Below, piece after piece: positions 49,398 through 61,460 of a stretch of 64,000 nt of DNA. Position 1 is the stretch's first letter. Each line of letters opens with the position of its first letter. The notes under the pieces were generated by a model, which was given only the letters and a program-made list of their open reading frames with translations, was not told where the DNA came from and did no database searches. A program made the position numbers and the translations under genes. The stretch is from Lanius collurio (Eukaryota > Chordata > Aves > Passeriformes > Laniidae), in contig JACBWW010000016.1 in NCBI GenBank assembly GCA_020086605.1, positions 23,366,568 to 23,430,567 of the forward strand, read 5' to 3'.

Positions 49398-49600
49398 CAA
49401 ATTAATTAGAATTATGCCTTCTTTGTGCCAAGTGATAATTTACTGCAATTAATTATCAAAAGATCTACTGCTGTCAATTATGGTACTTGCTCTTTGGGGG
49501 GGAGAAGCTATTTACGTATAGCTAAATTCTGTAACAAAGTTCCATTTTACTTTTATTGTTTTCAATTAAACTATCATCATTTGCCTTCCCTCTGCCAAAC
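49398..49600. promoter_or_regulatory. Candidate CNE with homeodomain-type ATTA cluster
   Basis: At least five ATTA/TAAT-core sites fall within about 180 bp: AAATTAATTAGAATTA (49398-49413), GCAATTAATTATC (49445-49457), TCAATTATGG (49474-49483) and TTCAATTAAAC (49561-49571). There is also TTTACGTATAGC at 49510-49521. TAATTA is the usual homeodomain/LIM-homeodomain core. AT-rich DNA gives such sites by chance, and conservation was not tested. Confidence 0.25.
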
Positions 49601-51644
49601 ACAATAAAGACTCGTTAAGAACTAATCATGCTACTGTGACCTTTTTTTTAATCCAAACACTAGCTAGACCTGCTCTGAGTCAACACTCCTATTGTTACAC
49701 CTGCAAATTGTACGTAGAGAGGAGCATACTTCAGAATTAATGAGCACAGCTGTGGTCTCTCTTACATTCAACACTTGTAAAATAGACCTCTTTAAAGTGC
49801 CATTATCACAATATTGATAGAGTTATTTATAGTACTGCAAACGTTCCCAGTCATAACAGAGTCCTTGTTATCCCCCACAGCAGTTCATGTTGTTGCCATC
49901 TCCTGGACTCATTCCACAGTTTGTGATAAGGCACCACGTGGACAATCCTTTACGAACAAACTATAAAAGACATCAGGAAAACTTCTACATAAGCAAGTTT
50001 TAAAGCTGGGAATAGGTCAAGCTGTCAGGACCCAGCCTGCACAAGACTTGTCAGGTCCTTGTGCTGTGCTGTTCCCTGTAATTTCTGGGTGGGATATGAA
50101 GTGAAATTACAGGCAGCACAAGCTACAAAGGATCTGGATGGCATTGTCCAAATGAGTGCTGCTTTTTGCAGTTAGTAAGACTGTTTTACCATAATTCAGT
50201 AAAACAGATGTAAGTTCAAACTCTTGGTGTCAGTCGCTGAAAACAAATACCACAGGTGCCAACTTTGGTTGCTAAGGGAATACAAGCTCCTTGGGCTTCC
50301 CAGTATGTGAGCAAACAGCTAGAGATTGTCCAAGGCAGAGGTTCTGCTGTCAGCAAGGAAGGGAGTTGCTTTTTTCAGGTGTCCTTTTGCTCAGCTTGAT
50401 CTCCTGACACATCACTGAAATATTGGCCAAGGTGGTCAAGACAAAGTCAGGAAGAGACTTCATCAGTGTGAGTTTTCCTATTCTCATAACTGCAGCGCCA
50501 GGCATTAGTTTGTGATATTATTCAATTTACAATAATACTGTAGTATTTCATATTAAGTTTTGTCACACTTGGCTCTGTGTCCCCTAAAGATCTGGATACA
50601 ACATTTGTGGGGATGCATTCATGGGAAGGTCTCCAGAGTCATCCTGGAGATCCAGCAAGCCCATTGCCCCCAGTTCTTTTCCTCCTCCTTTCTGGTCGCA
50701 ATGTTTTACTTCTCTTCTTATAGGACAGGAAATGACTTTGATTCTGATCCACTGTCCCTTATCTGAGGCAAATAATTTTGTCATAATTCAGCCTTCATTT
50801 TGGAAGGAATTGCTGAAGAACTTCAGGTCCCCTAAGGGAAAAAATTCAACTAACACCAGGTTATTTATGAATTATTTCCCCAGATCCACCTATTTCATAT
50901 CTTAAGTGCTTTGCGGCTGAAAGGTCAGATCTAAAATAACCTCATATTATATTCTCCCTCTGAATAGAAGAGATTACTTTCATTGTACAGGTCAGCTCAG
51001 AGAACCAGCCAAGCAATGTTTAGCTCCCAGGTGTTACTGGTTCGGATCTCCTGCAGGCAGACTTGCACAGTGATTCCCAGCTGAAGGCTGGCTGGCTTGG
51101 CTGGAGTTATTTGTCAGCTGTTCCTGAGGAAGGGAGAGGTGAACTCCTGTTTTCTCTGAGGCAACAGAGAGGTACTCCAGGACAGAGTTTGAAATCCTCA
51201 AATTTCCCTATTGAACGGCATTTCTCAGGGAGGATTTGAATATAGATGCAATCTGTTATTTGTAATGGTTCTTGAAATAACTGATTGTTGCAAAAAAGAA
51301 TTTTTTTTCCAGATGTCCCAGAGTTTTTGTCTTTTTTTTTTTACTTCTAGGGAATTTGTACTGTCCAGTTTGCTTACCTCTGTGCGTATGTACATTCTTA
51401 CCATAATTTGGAGCACCCTTGATTTTGTTAGTATATTTATCCTCAGCTATATCAATATAGTAGAATAAAACCTAAAGAGAGAATGGGAGGAGGAGGTGCT
51501 GTCAAAACCTTCCAGTTACTTGGCGACTTGGGAGAGGTTTACATTTTTCAGGGTTTTGGAAATGTTTCTGTTTTTTAACAAAAGGAAAGAGAGGGAGTAG
51601 TTATGGGGACAAGGAGTTCAGTGGAAGTAAAGGAAAGGGAGAGA
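49601..51644. other. Unique non-coding DNA
   Basis: No gene or repeat family is recognised. Pyrimidine tracts ending in CAG or TAG (51300-51312, 51328-51349) imitate splice acceptors, but neither leads into a recognisable exon. Open frames are short and on both strands. Confidence 0.5.
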
Positions 51645-51711
51645 AGACTGGAAACCAGAGCAGTCCCTGGGACCCTGCTCTGCCATTTCCCTCTGAGTGA
51701 CCTTGATCATC
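51645..51711 (+). mobile_element. MIR-like tRNA-half relic
   Basis: 'GACTGGAAACCAGAGCAGTCCCTGGGACC', 'TGCTCTGCCATTTCC' and 'CTGAGTGACCTTGATCA' follow the MIR 5' half in order ('GACTCTGGAGCCAGACTGCCTGGGTTC', 'GGCTCTGCCACTTAC', 'CTGTGTGACCTTGGGCA'). Only about 65 bp is recognisable. It is the opposite half of the SINE from the relics at 22825 and 44098, so it is an independent insertion. Confidence 0.45.
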
Positions 51712-53439
51712 AGAAGAAAGCTCTTCTTAAGAAAAGCAGGGCTGGGCTAAAGTGAGGGACAGGGAGCAGTCTGGAGCTTTTTGTTTCCATAAACTTAGTG
51801 AGGAATGGCACGCAACTTCAATGCACATGTGATTAAACTAATCTAGTTAAAATCAGAAAAGGATTTCTCATAATTCAATTGGAGTTGTTTTTAATGTTTG
51901 GACTTTGGTCAAGGACAGCTTTATTGATTGAATTTAATTGCTTATATTTTCCTGTCCATTTATTGAAGCCCATTTTTCAAGTCACTTGAGAGGCTGCTAA
52001 CATTTCAGAAAGGGGATATGCCAAAGCATTGCTTTAATTCATTATCTTTTTGGACATACAGTAGTTGCTACTTGGCCCAAATTAAATCCGTTAGAGAATG
52101 TGATAGCATAATTACTTACAGGTATCCAAAACTGCTTTTAACAGAATTCTCTAGGAGGTTACACATAAGATTTGTTTTGCTCCCTACATTGGATACAAAT
52201 GTCTGGGATTTCAATGATAAATAAATATTTCATCAACCAAGGACAGATTTTTCTCATTTCCATATGTTGCTGATGGACTAAAATTCTTGTGAGGTTTTCA
52301 TTTTTCCTTAAAATAAAAGTCTCTTAGAAATTAGCTCAGTTGCTTTTTCAAAATGTGCAAACACAGTGATCCTTGAGGTAAAGAGGAAACCTCCTGTGAT
52401 TCTGCTTTGGGTTTTTTTCTTTCAAACTATACTCAACCCTGAAAGACTTTCTTATACAAAAATTTCACATTAGCTAGATTGCTTCACGCTGTGTTCTGAT
52501 GATGTGATTCTCTAAAAGTTACGTCAGGCTGATTCCAAATGGAGGGAAGGGCTGGATGTTCCCAGCCTGGAATCATTATGGGCTGGAAAACACCATAGCA
52601 AGGTCAGCAATGAGCTGCACTGCAAAGCCCCAGCCACAGCCCTTCGACAGAACCAGAGCTCCTGTAGCTCTGTCTCTGCTTTCCTCACCTGTCTGCTCCG
52701 ATTTCCTCATCTTTTGCTCCCAGTTGTGGCTTCCTGCCTCGGACAAGTTCTCAGTCTAGCAGAGAAATGGGACCTGAGCCGGTCTGTAAGGACAGAGGAG
52801 CTGCTGCTGGCAGTTGGGGACCCGCCTGGTGTTGGGCTCAGCCCTCTGGCTCTGCATTGAAATTACCTGGCATTATCTTGTGTTTTGTGAAAACTAAAGC
52901 TGCAGTAGTTGTAGTTGTTAAGATTGCATTTATTGATATGAGGTCTAGGCAAAAATTGTGAATCTACCTATAAAAACTCACGTTCAGTGCTTTTCAGGAA
53001 CCTGACTATTTTGTTAGGGAGATGCATAAGACCATATTTTTTTCGTTTCAAAAACTTCAAATCAGACACAATCCAGACTTAAATATTACTTTTTCTTATT
53101 TAAGAGAGAATAATGCTTCCTTGGAGTGAGACAAGGTACCCACAAAACCCCCAGGATTTATCCTCTTCTTGCAGTAGCTCTGTGGTTAACAAATGCAAGC
53201 TGAAATACCTGATGTATGTAATACCTCTCCTCCTCACAAAACACCCAACATTTAAATGTTGCCTAATTCACAAAAGTTTTGTTTCGGAATCCAGCGATCA
53301 TATCTGATAAAGAGCACAAGGAATTCCTTTCACAAGGAACTGAACCACAGATGGTTATGTGATTTGAAGGCCACTGAACATCAACAGTTTTACTAAGTGA
53401 ATCAGAATTACAGAAACACCTGCATGACTGCATCTGCAG
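51712..53439. other. Unique non-coding DNA
   Basis: No gene or repeat family is recognised. TGAAATTACCTGGCATTATCT at 52858-52878 recurs with one mismatch at 41921-41941, but the flanks do not match. Open frames are under 70 codons. Confidence 0.5.
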
Positions 53440-53680
53440 ACTCAGCTAAATTACGCTTCCATCCAGCCACATGATATTTAATGTGTAATTCTTATGCATT
53501 TTAATCAAATGCATTGTAATGACAGTAGAAAATTTCAATATGAATGCACCTTAATGTAGGAGTAACTAATAGCTGCCATCCATTAGTACCAGCTAAGAGA
53601 CATACTTCCTCCTAAGCAACAAGGGCACGGTTATTTTAACTCATTACCTGCTTAGTAAATGACATTTAATTGCACATGAA
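53440..53680. promoter_or_regulatory. Candidate CNE with palindromic ATGCAT pair
   Basis: An AT-rich repeat-free block holding an 8-bp perfect inverted repeat: ATGCATTT (53494-53501) and AAATGCAT (53507-53514) around TAATC. ATGCAT is a half-site used by POU-domain dimers, and TAATC is a bicoid-type homeodomain core. Further TTAAT and ATTA strings follow to 53670. The texture is typical of vertebrate non-coding elements, but conservation is untested and chance palindromes of this size are common. Confidence 0.25.
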
Positions 53681-56600
53681 GTGGGGATATTCACAGGACA
53701 CTGCTGGGAATGCAAGACTGAGCACCCAGAAGTTAGCAAATATTTGAAAGAACGTTGTAGAGAGGTGTTCATGAACCCCCTGCATGGCAAGACAGGGTCT
53801 GGGCACTCTGCCCAAATGGTGCCTCTTCTCTGTAAAACCTGCTCTGATTTTAGCAGTTTAATGCTGTGAAATTTTTGCTGAGTACAAGCAAAGGTGAATT
53901 TTGTAAAGGCTTTTGAGATTTGATGGATTTTTGAGACTTCCATAAAACATTCCTTGAGAAACAGATGATGTAGGCCAGTCTCTTAGTAGTTGTTTTCATA
54001 CCAGGATGTTATCAGACCTTTACAAGGTCAAACTATGAGAACAGTAACACTGAAAAATATTTCCTAGAACTTTTCTTCTGAATAGATGAATTAGTTTGAG
54101 TAAAAGTTTTCTAGAAAGAAAACAGCCTGACAAAAACATGAATTTTGGGAAATGTCTTCTGATGGTTAATACCAGGTAAAGTTATGAGCACTGAAATTTA
54201 AGCTTTAAAACAGAAAAGACTGGCCAACCTTGAGCAGCCAGCCTTGGGAGATGGATAACTGTGAGTTACTGTGTGCTGAAATTGCTCTTATTTGGTTCTG
54301 TTGTGAGATGTGGCCCCAGTTTAGCCAGAGGTCAGTTCTGATGTCCACAGGGACTAAATTCAAGACTTCTGCCCTGGTCCGAGGTTCTGCCTGCAATGTA
54401 GCTGCAGAGATCAGGACCAGATCTCTGGAAAACAGACACTGTTTTATCCTGGTAGTCTGTTAGAGGCTTGTTCATACTTCTAGTCCAGTAGGGAAAACCT
54501 GAAAGCATGGAGTGAAGTAGAAAGTGAAGATTTAAACTAAGTAAATTAATTCCTAAGGGCTAGCTGTTGAAACACTGTACTTCCTGCCCATGTTTGACTT
54601 TACTTCAGTTCATTGGTCCCTAGTGCACCCAGAATTATAGCTCAGTAAACTTCTCCAAGGAACATACATTCCAAAAAAAAACCATCCAAAATCTCAAAGT
54701 GTGGCTTAAAAGCAGGAAACCTCCTTGCAGAAAAGAGATTGAGAGAACATGCCTTGATTTGGTCATTTCCTCTTTCAGATGTGGACACATTTTCATTACA
54801 AATTACTCTGAAATCAGTAATTATTTTCATATGGTTAACAAAAAAATACTGAGTCAACATTTGCATCTCCCTGAATTGCGCAGTGGAGTGGGCTTACAGA
54901 TGGCACAAGATGCATCAGTTTTACAAAACATATTGAGGACTTCAACTTCACGATGGAAAGTGTTCTGTCATCACTTAACTTATAGGCACGTGAATACCAG
55001 CAGAGTGGGGAGCCCACGGTTACAAGAACCACAAAAGATGCTAAAAACAGGTACACAGAAATAAAATGTAAATGCTCAAAGTTAGCTCAACTTTCCATTT
55101 GTTTTCATAAGTACTGGGTGTTAAAGCTCCAACCATCCTGCCTAGGTGGAGCCACACACAGAGCCCAGACATCCAAGTCCCACTTAATTCCTTAAAAAAC
55201 CTGCCCTTTCTTTAATGGAGTGACTTAACTGTATACTGTTTCATGGCAAACAGAAGGGAACACACAGAATAAAGCCAATTTATGCATTAACCTTGGGTTC
55301 CAGTTTGTGTCTAAGAAATATTTCCCATCAGCCTGCAAACCCCACCAAGCAGCTCCTGTGTGGAAGAAGAAGGGAAGGGAGGTTGCACTCGGTGGTCCTG
55401 TTAAGTGCAGTGATTTCTAATAACAGCCACGTTTGCTGTGAGTGATCTGGATCAACATAAAAAAAAAACAACCCATCTAGTCAAGTGCCCAGCAAGGGGT
55501 CTATTCTCATGTCCATGCTCATATGTTAAGTCCCATTGACAAGCATTAGTGGGAACTGTGTGCACATATGGATATGTGAATAGCCCCAATGGGATCTGCA
55601 TAAAGTAGTGTTTGACTATACAGAGATCACTTCAACTGCCACGATAAAATAGTCGAGGGGGAGAAGCCTTAAAAAGTGCTCTGAACAAGCCAAACAATTT
55701 AAAGAAATTGATAAATAACGGAGGTTAAAATGAAACAGCAAAATTAAAACAGCATTAGAATCTGTTATTTGAACTAAATACAAAATGAGAATTATCTTCA
55801 AGAAATTAACCCTGGCCAAAATTTATAAAAACAGCTCATAACTCCAAGTTCTCTAATTTTTAGAGCCTCTTTGTCTTCCTCTTATATCCTAAATATATTG
55901 CTCTAGAGCCTAAATAGAAACAAGAGACACAGAAAACAGCTCTTACTGACAAGAGGCGAGTTAAGAAAAGCACAGATAAGCATTGCTCTGCTGAAGAACA
56001 CGGGACATGAAATAGTGGCAGCTCTACAATAGGTCAGTGATAATGGTGCTCCTGAGGTTATGCAACACCGACAGCCACTCTGTAAATGTCAGGGCCTTGC
56101 AGAAACTTCCTGGCAAAGGTTTCTTGCTACCTGAAAAGCCTCCAGCAGCCAATCTGCTGGACAACAAAAATCTCTAAAGAATTTGTTCTCTTTCTGTAGG
56201 CAATCTTCAGATGTTTCCCTGAAATCACTACCTAATTCAAAATCTCATTTTGGAGATTTTGAGGATTTTTGAATGCCATTTTGATGATTTGGATAACTGT
56301 TCTTCCTCATGCTCACATAGCTGAAACAACAAAACCCTTCCTGACAGCCACACATAAATAGGTGCAATGAACAATGAAATCATCAATTAACAGAGCAGAC
56401 AGCAATCACTGCTGTGATAAGTGCCCATATTAAGAATCTAAATTGATGGGATATGGAATAGATGATAAGCAAATAATGTGTATAAATCAGACCTAATTGT
56501 GATCAAGACCACTGGTTTCTTAGCCTGTTCTGGTGCCCGTAGTGGAATTCAACCACTGAATTGCAAGTTATTGCAGAGTTCTGCATGTCTACAAAAGTCT

Positions 56601-59498
56601 CACTGGCTTCACACCCAGGTCCAAATTGTTCCAGCAATGCTGCTTTGGAACATTCCGAGGTGAAGCTATCCATATGACTGACAGTGAAGGCTCTTATCTT
56701 ACAGGATGTCCTTTTCCAGTGGTCATTTAGACCAAGAGCCAGCCTATTAATCACAGCAAACCAAAGCTTGTTAGGTCCCTGCTGGCCAAAGCACTTGAGA
56801 AGACAAAAGACACCACGTTCCAGCTGACACCTGCAAGTAATTACACATGGTGATAGCAGTGCATGAAAGAACAATTTGAGAAGCAATGCTAAGAAGAGAG
56901 GTGCATTTCTTTTTTATAGGCTGAACTATTTTCTGATCTCTGAAGTGCCTTAGGGTCTTAGAAATCAAAGACAAATTAGGCAGGGTAAAGAAAATCAGTC
57001 TCCAGGTGTTCATCTGGAGAAAAGACAGATCTCCAGTGATTTTTACCAGTTCTGGAAGCAAATTCCCCTTCTAAGATGACACTGAATTTTATTATAATGT
57101 TTTTAATCAGAGTAATGGCAGAGAGCAACTGCTCCATGGAGAACCAAATCTGGAGGCCCATTCCTCCCAGAGTGTTTTCTCTACCTACCAACAGATTTGT
57201 CAGTCTGTCTCCAATGTCTTTGGATAACAGGACACATAAGAGGCATGGCAAAGACAGGCACACATTTTTAAGAAAAGGTAAAATATGGTGGCTGATCCTT
57301 TCCTAAAAACCTCCTGGAGAGAAGAGGAGACAAGATGAGAAGATGGCTCCTCCTCAGAAGAGCACCAACCAACCACAGCCAGGTAGGAGAACTCTGAGTT
57401 ACGCTCCTTTTTAGTGAATATTTATTACATTGGGACTATTTGAATGTTACTGAATCCTGGTGAGAAAGGGAATGATGGGGAGAGATCCAATTTAAGCAGT
57501 ATTTGTTAATAAAACTCAAAATGCATGCTATGTTTTCAGTACTGAATTTTGTCTTGATAAAACACACAATCAGAAATGTTTTCACTTTACAAGTGCATTG
57601 ATACAAGTATCTAGAAATCCTAAGCAGGAAATAATGTTGCAAGGAGCAGCAAAGAGATATGACAACATATTTTTGCCTTGTTTTCTAGATTTCCACTTCT
57701 GGAAGATAATCTACCCCCAGGTTCAGCTTCCAAGACTTCTTCATATTGAAAGAAAAGAAGAAGACTAATTTACATTCACAGACTGAGAAATAAGTCACCA
57801 TCATGTTGTACCACCACATCCTGGATCCATCAGATATTTTAAAGAAAAAGAAGTTTCTCAGATAACATCCTTCCCATCAACTAACTTCAGCTTGTGTTTC
57901 ATTTTAAGATGCTGAGTTGTTTGGTGGGACAATTTCCTGCTCTGAGTTGATCACCAGCATCACTGCAAGCCAAAGGCAGGTCCTCAGCCACTGCATCGAT
58001 CTCTGCCTAAATCCCTGAGACTGTTGAGCTGTCCAGATTTTGCTATCACTGACAATTTCAATGTCCCTCAAATCTTTTGCATTTGAGTTATCAATTAATA
58101 ATGCTGCTCAGTGTCTTTTTTTTTGCTTTGGTTTGTTATAGAGTTCTCAGTGTCTCCTCTATGGACAGTGAGTAGTAGTTAAGGTGCAGATACATAGGCT
58201 GAAATACCATCAATGACATTCTGCACTTACACATGGGGGCAATGAATGAAATGCATGAATCTCACAGAATTTTGCACTGAAATTTCCCTGAAGAATAGTG
58301 CTCTTGGGAAAACCACCCAGGACCACCTGGAGGCACATGTTCCATGCAGCTGGTGGAGTGTGTGAGGGAAGGCTATAACTCCAGCTAGCTACTGACAGTT
58401 GAGGACTGACTCAGGTAAATAATTAGGAGGTGAATACACAAAAAAGTGCCATCTTGTCATGTACCACACATGCACCGTGAGCTCTGCTGAATGGAGTTAC
58501 TTTCCAGAGCTTGACACAATCACCTTGAGCTGAGATTTTACAGAGGACACAGTATAAACTGAAAATGTTTTAACTGTCAGAAATGGCATCTTCCCTGGAG
58601 TATCTTTCTCTAGAGAAAAGCAGCCTGCTCCTCACCAGCTGTACATGGCAGTGCTGCTCCCACAGAAGAAAGGGCTGCCGATCCACAGCAGGGGTGGCTG
58701 GAAAGACCCCAGGGGTAGTAAAGGAGACCTGAGCATTTAAGTATTTCATATCAGATCTGGTTACATCTGTCTGTAAAATTAGTAACAATATAGACACCTG
58801 TTAGTTATAATTCATGGGCTAATAAATATGTTAAAAGGCAGAGAGGACTGTGCTGAGCCTTGCACAGAACTGTCTGTGCTATTGGATTTGACAGAGTTTA
58901 GCTCCCAGCTTTGGTCAGAGGCTAGGCTGAACTGTGCTCCATCCAAAATTAGATGGGAGACCTCCAAGAACATGCCAGAGCTGAAGGAAATGGGATGAGG
59001 TCCCTGCTTTCTCTTCCTTCTGCACTACATTGAGTTGTAGCTGGAGGCACCATAAGGTGGTACTGGAGAGTCTTGAAATGACTACTGCCTGCTCATAGCT
59101 TTGACAGTTGTTGAGTTTTTTTGGGTATTGACAGAGGAGCAAGTGTGTAGGATGCAAACAACACATAGGGAACTGCTGTGGGGGGTGTGTATGGCCAGAG
59201 CAGAAGAGAGCTGTGTGAGCAGCGTGACAAGTGTTTGGCAGCATTTCTTACAGTAATCAATTGCTGAGACAGAATTGTATCAGAAAAAGGGGCTTGGAGT
59301 GAAGTTTCAGGCTAATATTCTGCCTGTAACCCACTCCCATCCAGGAATGTCTGATTCACATCGTGAATAAACCAGGCTTCCAGGTGGAAGATGGCCAGGG
59401 ATGTGGTCACTGCTTCTCCTTTGCCACAGAGCAGAGGCACAGAACTCTGAGAAATCGGCCATTTCATACCAGGAGGCAGGCAAGGGCTGAAAGATCTA
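53681..59498. other. Unique non-coding DNA
   Basis: About 5.8 kb without a recognised gene or family. Purine-rich and AT-rich patches occur at 55660-55760 and 57740-57870. Open frames (longest 127 codons, 56503-56886 minus) overlap frames on the other strand and lack domains. Confidence 0.5.
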
Positions 59499-59513
59499 CT
59501 GCTAGGGGGCTGC
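59499..59513 (+). promoter_or_regulatory. CTCF-like motif (core only)
   Basis: CTGCTAGGGGGCTGC fits 12 of 15 positions of the CTCF pattern CCASYAGRKGGCRSY, with the central YAGRKGGC core complete. The mismatches are in the outer positions. It is followed by TTTTTGGGGGGG. One partial motif of this kind can occur by chance in 64 kb. Confidence 0.35.
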
Positions 59514-60034
59514 TTTTTGGGGGGGTTGTGTAGCTCCAGCAGCACACAAACTGTCTCTTTTTTTAAATAATACATTATTAGGGATTTATGAATGTGCAAT
59601 ATCTGCACACCTGGCCTGGGTCTGGAGAGCCCATGAAATGTGTTAGGTTTGTTATTACTTGATTATTCCATTGCACAGGTGTACGTTCCTGCTCCCAAAT
59701 GCTTAAGCAATGTCTGCTGATGTATATAGACTCAGCACTGAAGGCTAGAGAAATCCCCTTGATACATGACAGCTCACTGTGTGCTATTGCCCCTGCATTA
59801 AATGCACTCACTTGGTTTTAGTTAACGCAGGTCTTCTGGTCTTGCTTTGAAACTAAAATGTAAAAAAAGACAGTATCTACTTTGTGCCTTGAAAATCAGC
59901 CTTCAGCTACTCTGGCTATTAAAATCCCCTAAATTCTCACTTGAGTTTGTTTGACTTCAACTTGCTGCTGTCCATTTTTCTCTGAAAGATTAAAAATGTC
60001 GTCAGTATCTAGCAAATAATTCCAGACACATCTT
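59514..60034. other. Unique non-coding DNA
   Basis: Nothing is recognised between the CTCF-like motif and the ancient CR1. Two short minus-strand frames (59312-59608, 59578-59811) overlap each other and have no domain. Confidence 0.5.
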
Positions 60035-60760
60035 GTAGATACTTAAATACTTACATTACACTCATGTCACATCCCAGTCTTCTTTCCAGTAAGCAAGGCA
60101 GATTGAGAGCTTTAAGTCTTTCACCATTAAGCACTTTCTTCAGCCCTAAAATCCTCTCTGTGGCTCTTTTCTGCACCCTCTCCAGTTTTCCAAAAAGTTT
60201 TTTAAAGTGTGAGCACTAGAAACCACATAATCTTATATTGTCTCTATTAAAAGCCATTGTGTTTGAATGGGCTCAGCTCATGAAGCAACTGAGATCATTT
60301 GGAGTGTCATTCTCATCGCTGTCTGTCACTCCACCAATATTCCTGTCACCCTCAGATTTATCAGCTGTGAATTTACAGTGTTTACATCCAAATCATTGAA
60401 GAAAACATTGACTAGCATCTGACCTGATGCTGATCCTGGTAAAACTCTCCCGTTTGATAACGACTCCTGATTCATAGCTACTTTTTAACAGGCTGTTTGC
60501 CAATTCCTAATCTAATTAGTGTATGCTCTGCTGCTATTTCTAATGCTTTTTGATCGGAATATCACACAGTGTTAATTCTAATCTCCATAAAAAAATGAAT
60601 ATCACATCTCTTCATTGACCTTTATCATTCCGCCTTTACCTTCATCATATTATTTGATGCGCCTCATCAAAGAAAGAAATTGCGTTTGTCTGCTAAGGCT
60701 TATTTCACCTAAAACTGTATTTACCATCATTAATTCTATTTCCATTCTTCACGGCAGCTT
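60035..60760 (-). mobile_element. Ancient CR1 LINE fragment with reverse-transcriptase remnant
   Basis: About 700 bp follow, in reverse complement, the old sauropsid CR1 consensus I know from turtles and crocodilians: 'CTGTGGCTCTTTTCTGCACCCTCTCCAGTTTT', 'CACTCCACCAATATTCCTGTCACCCTCAGATTTATCAGCTG', 'TTTACATCCAAATCATTGAAGAAAACATTGACTAGCATCTGACC', 'CTCATCAAAGAAAGAAATTGCGTTTGTCTG'. Translating 60439 down to 60380 gives PGSASGQMLVNVFFNDLDVN, clearly the CR1 RT motif QGSxLGPxLFNxFINDLD. The following FADD catalytic box is lost to substitutions and a frameshift. About 250-300 bp of consensus seems missing near 60240-60260. The element is dead, older than the other CR1 copies, and unusually long for its age. 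Confidence 0.82.
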
Positions 60761-60849
60761 TTCCAGTACACAGTAACAGCTCAGGATGTGTTAGAGGCCT
60801 GGCTTTGAGGTCAGTACGTTGTGTTATCAAACCAACCACAACAATTCAA
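60761..60849. other. Junction between ancient CR1 and CNE-like block
   Basis: Nothing is recognised. The right limit of the CR1 remnant is uncertain by some tens of bases and may extend here. Confidence 0.4.
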
Positions 60850-61460
60850 TTCTTAAACCCACACTATGAAAGCTGATACATTTCATTGTAGTGACTTAAT
60901 GCTTATTTACATTTATATATCATCAGGTGATTTAAAAGGACTACTTGCCATGCTGCCTTAGGCATAGCCTGTGGAAAAACTCCTAGTCCTGGCCACTTTT
61001 TTCCAAGTGTTTCCCAGTGACCACTGGTACAGAAACCAGTACAACCTTAAGCTTCCGGGGAGAGCTATGCGCTTCCTGAAGCCTGCATAAGAACATCACC
61101 ATGAAAGGGATGATGATGAAATATCAGCTATCATGTAACTATCTATAAATGTTAGATTTCTACAAAGTGATTCCACTGAATTGTAATTAAGGGTTTGAAA
61201 GTCGAATGATTTTAAGTGCTAGTTTTAATTACCGCTTGGTGAACTTCAGTGTGTTAGAATTGTCACAACTTTCCTTTAGAATTAGTGTCAAGCCAGGCAA
61301 TACAGTGGGAAATTATTAACTCATACTTTGGTTCAGCAATTATCTGCATTACAAGGTTTATGCAATTAGCTGTTTAAGATGTCATTATATTTTGCCATCT
61401 GGTACACAGGAGTTTATGCATATGAACAGGCACATGTTGAAGTGATTTTCACTATATGAC
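60850..61460. promoter_or_regulatory. Candidate conserved non-coding element
   Basis: A repeat-free AT-rich block with at least six homeodomain-type sites: TGTAATTAAGG (61181-61192), TTTTAATTACC (61222-61232), AATTATTAAC (61311-61320), GCAATTATC (61336-61345), GCATTACAAG and GCAATTAGC (61361-61372). There is also an octamer-like TTTATGCATATG (61413-61424) and an E-box CAGGTG at 60924-60930. No coding frame of note crosses it. It lies between the ancient CR1 and a CTCF-type site, 2.5-3 kb from a CpG-rich edge. Enhancer function is an inference from texture and position. Confidence 0.35.
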
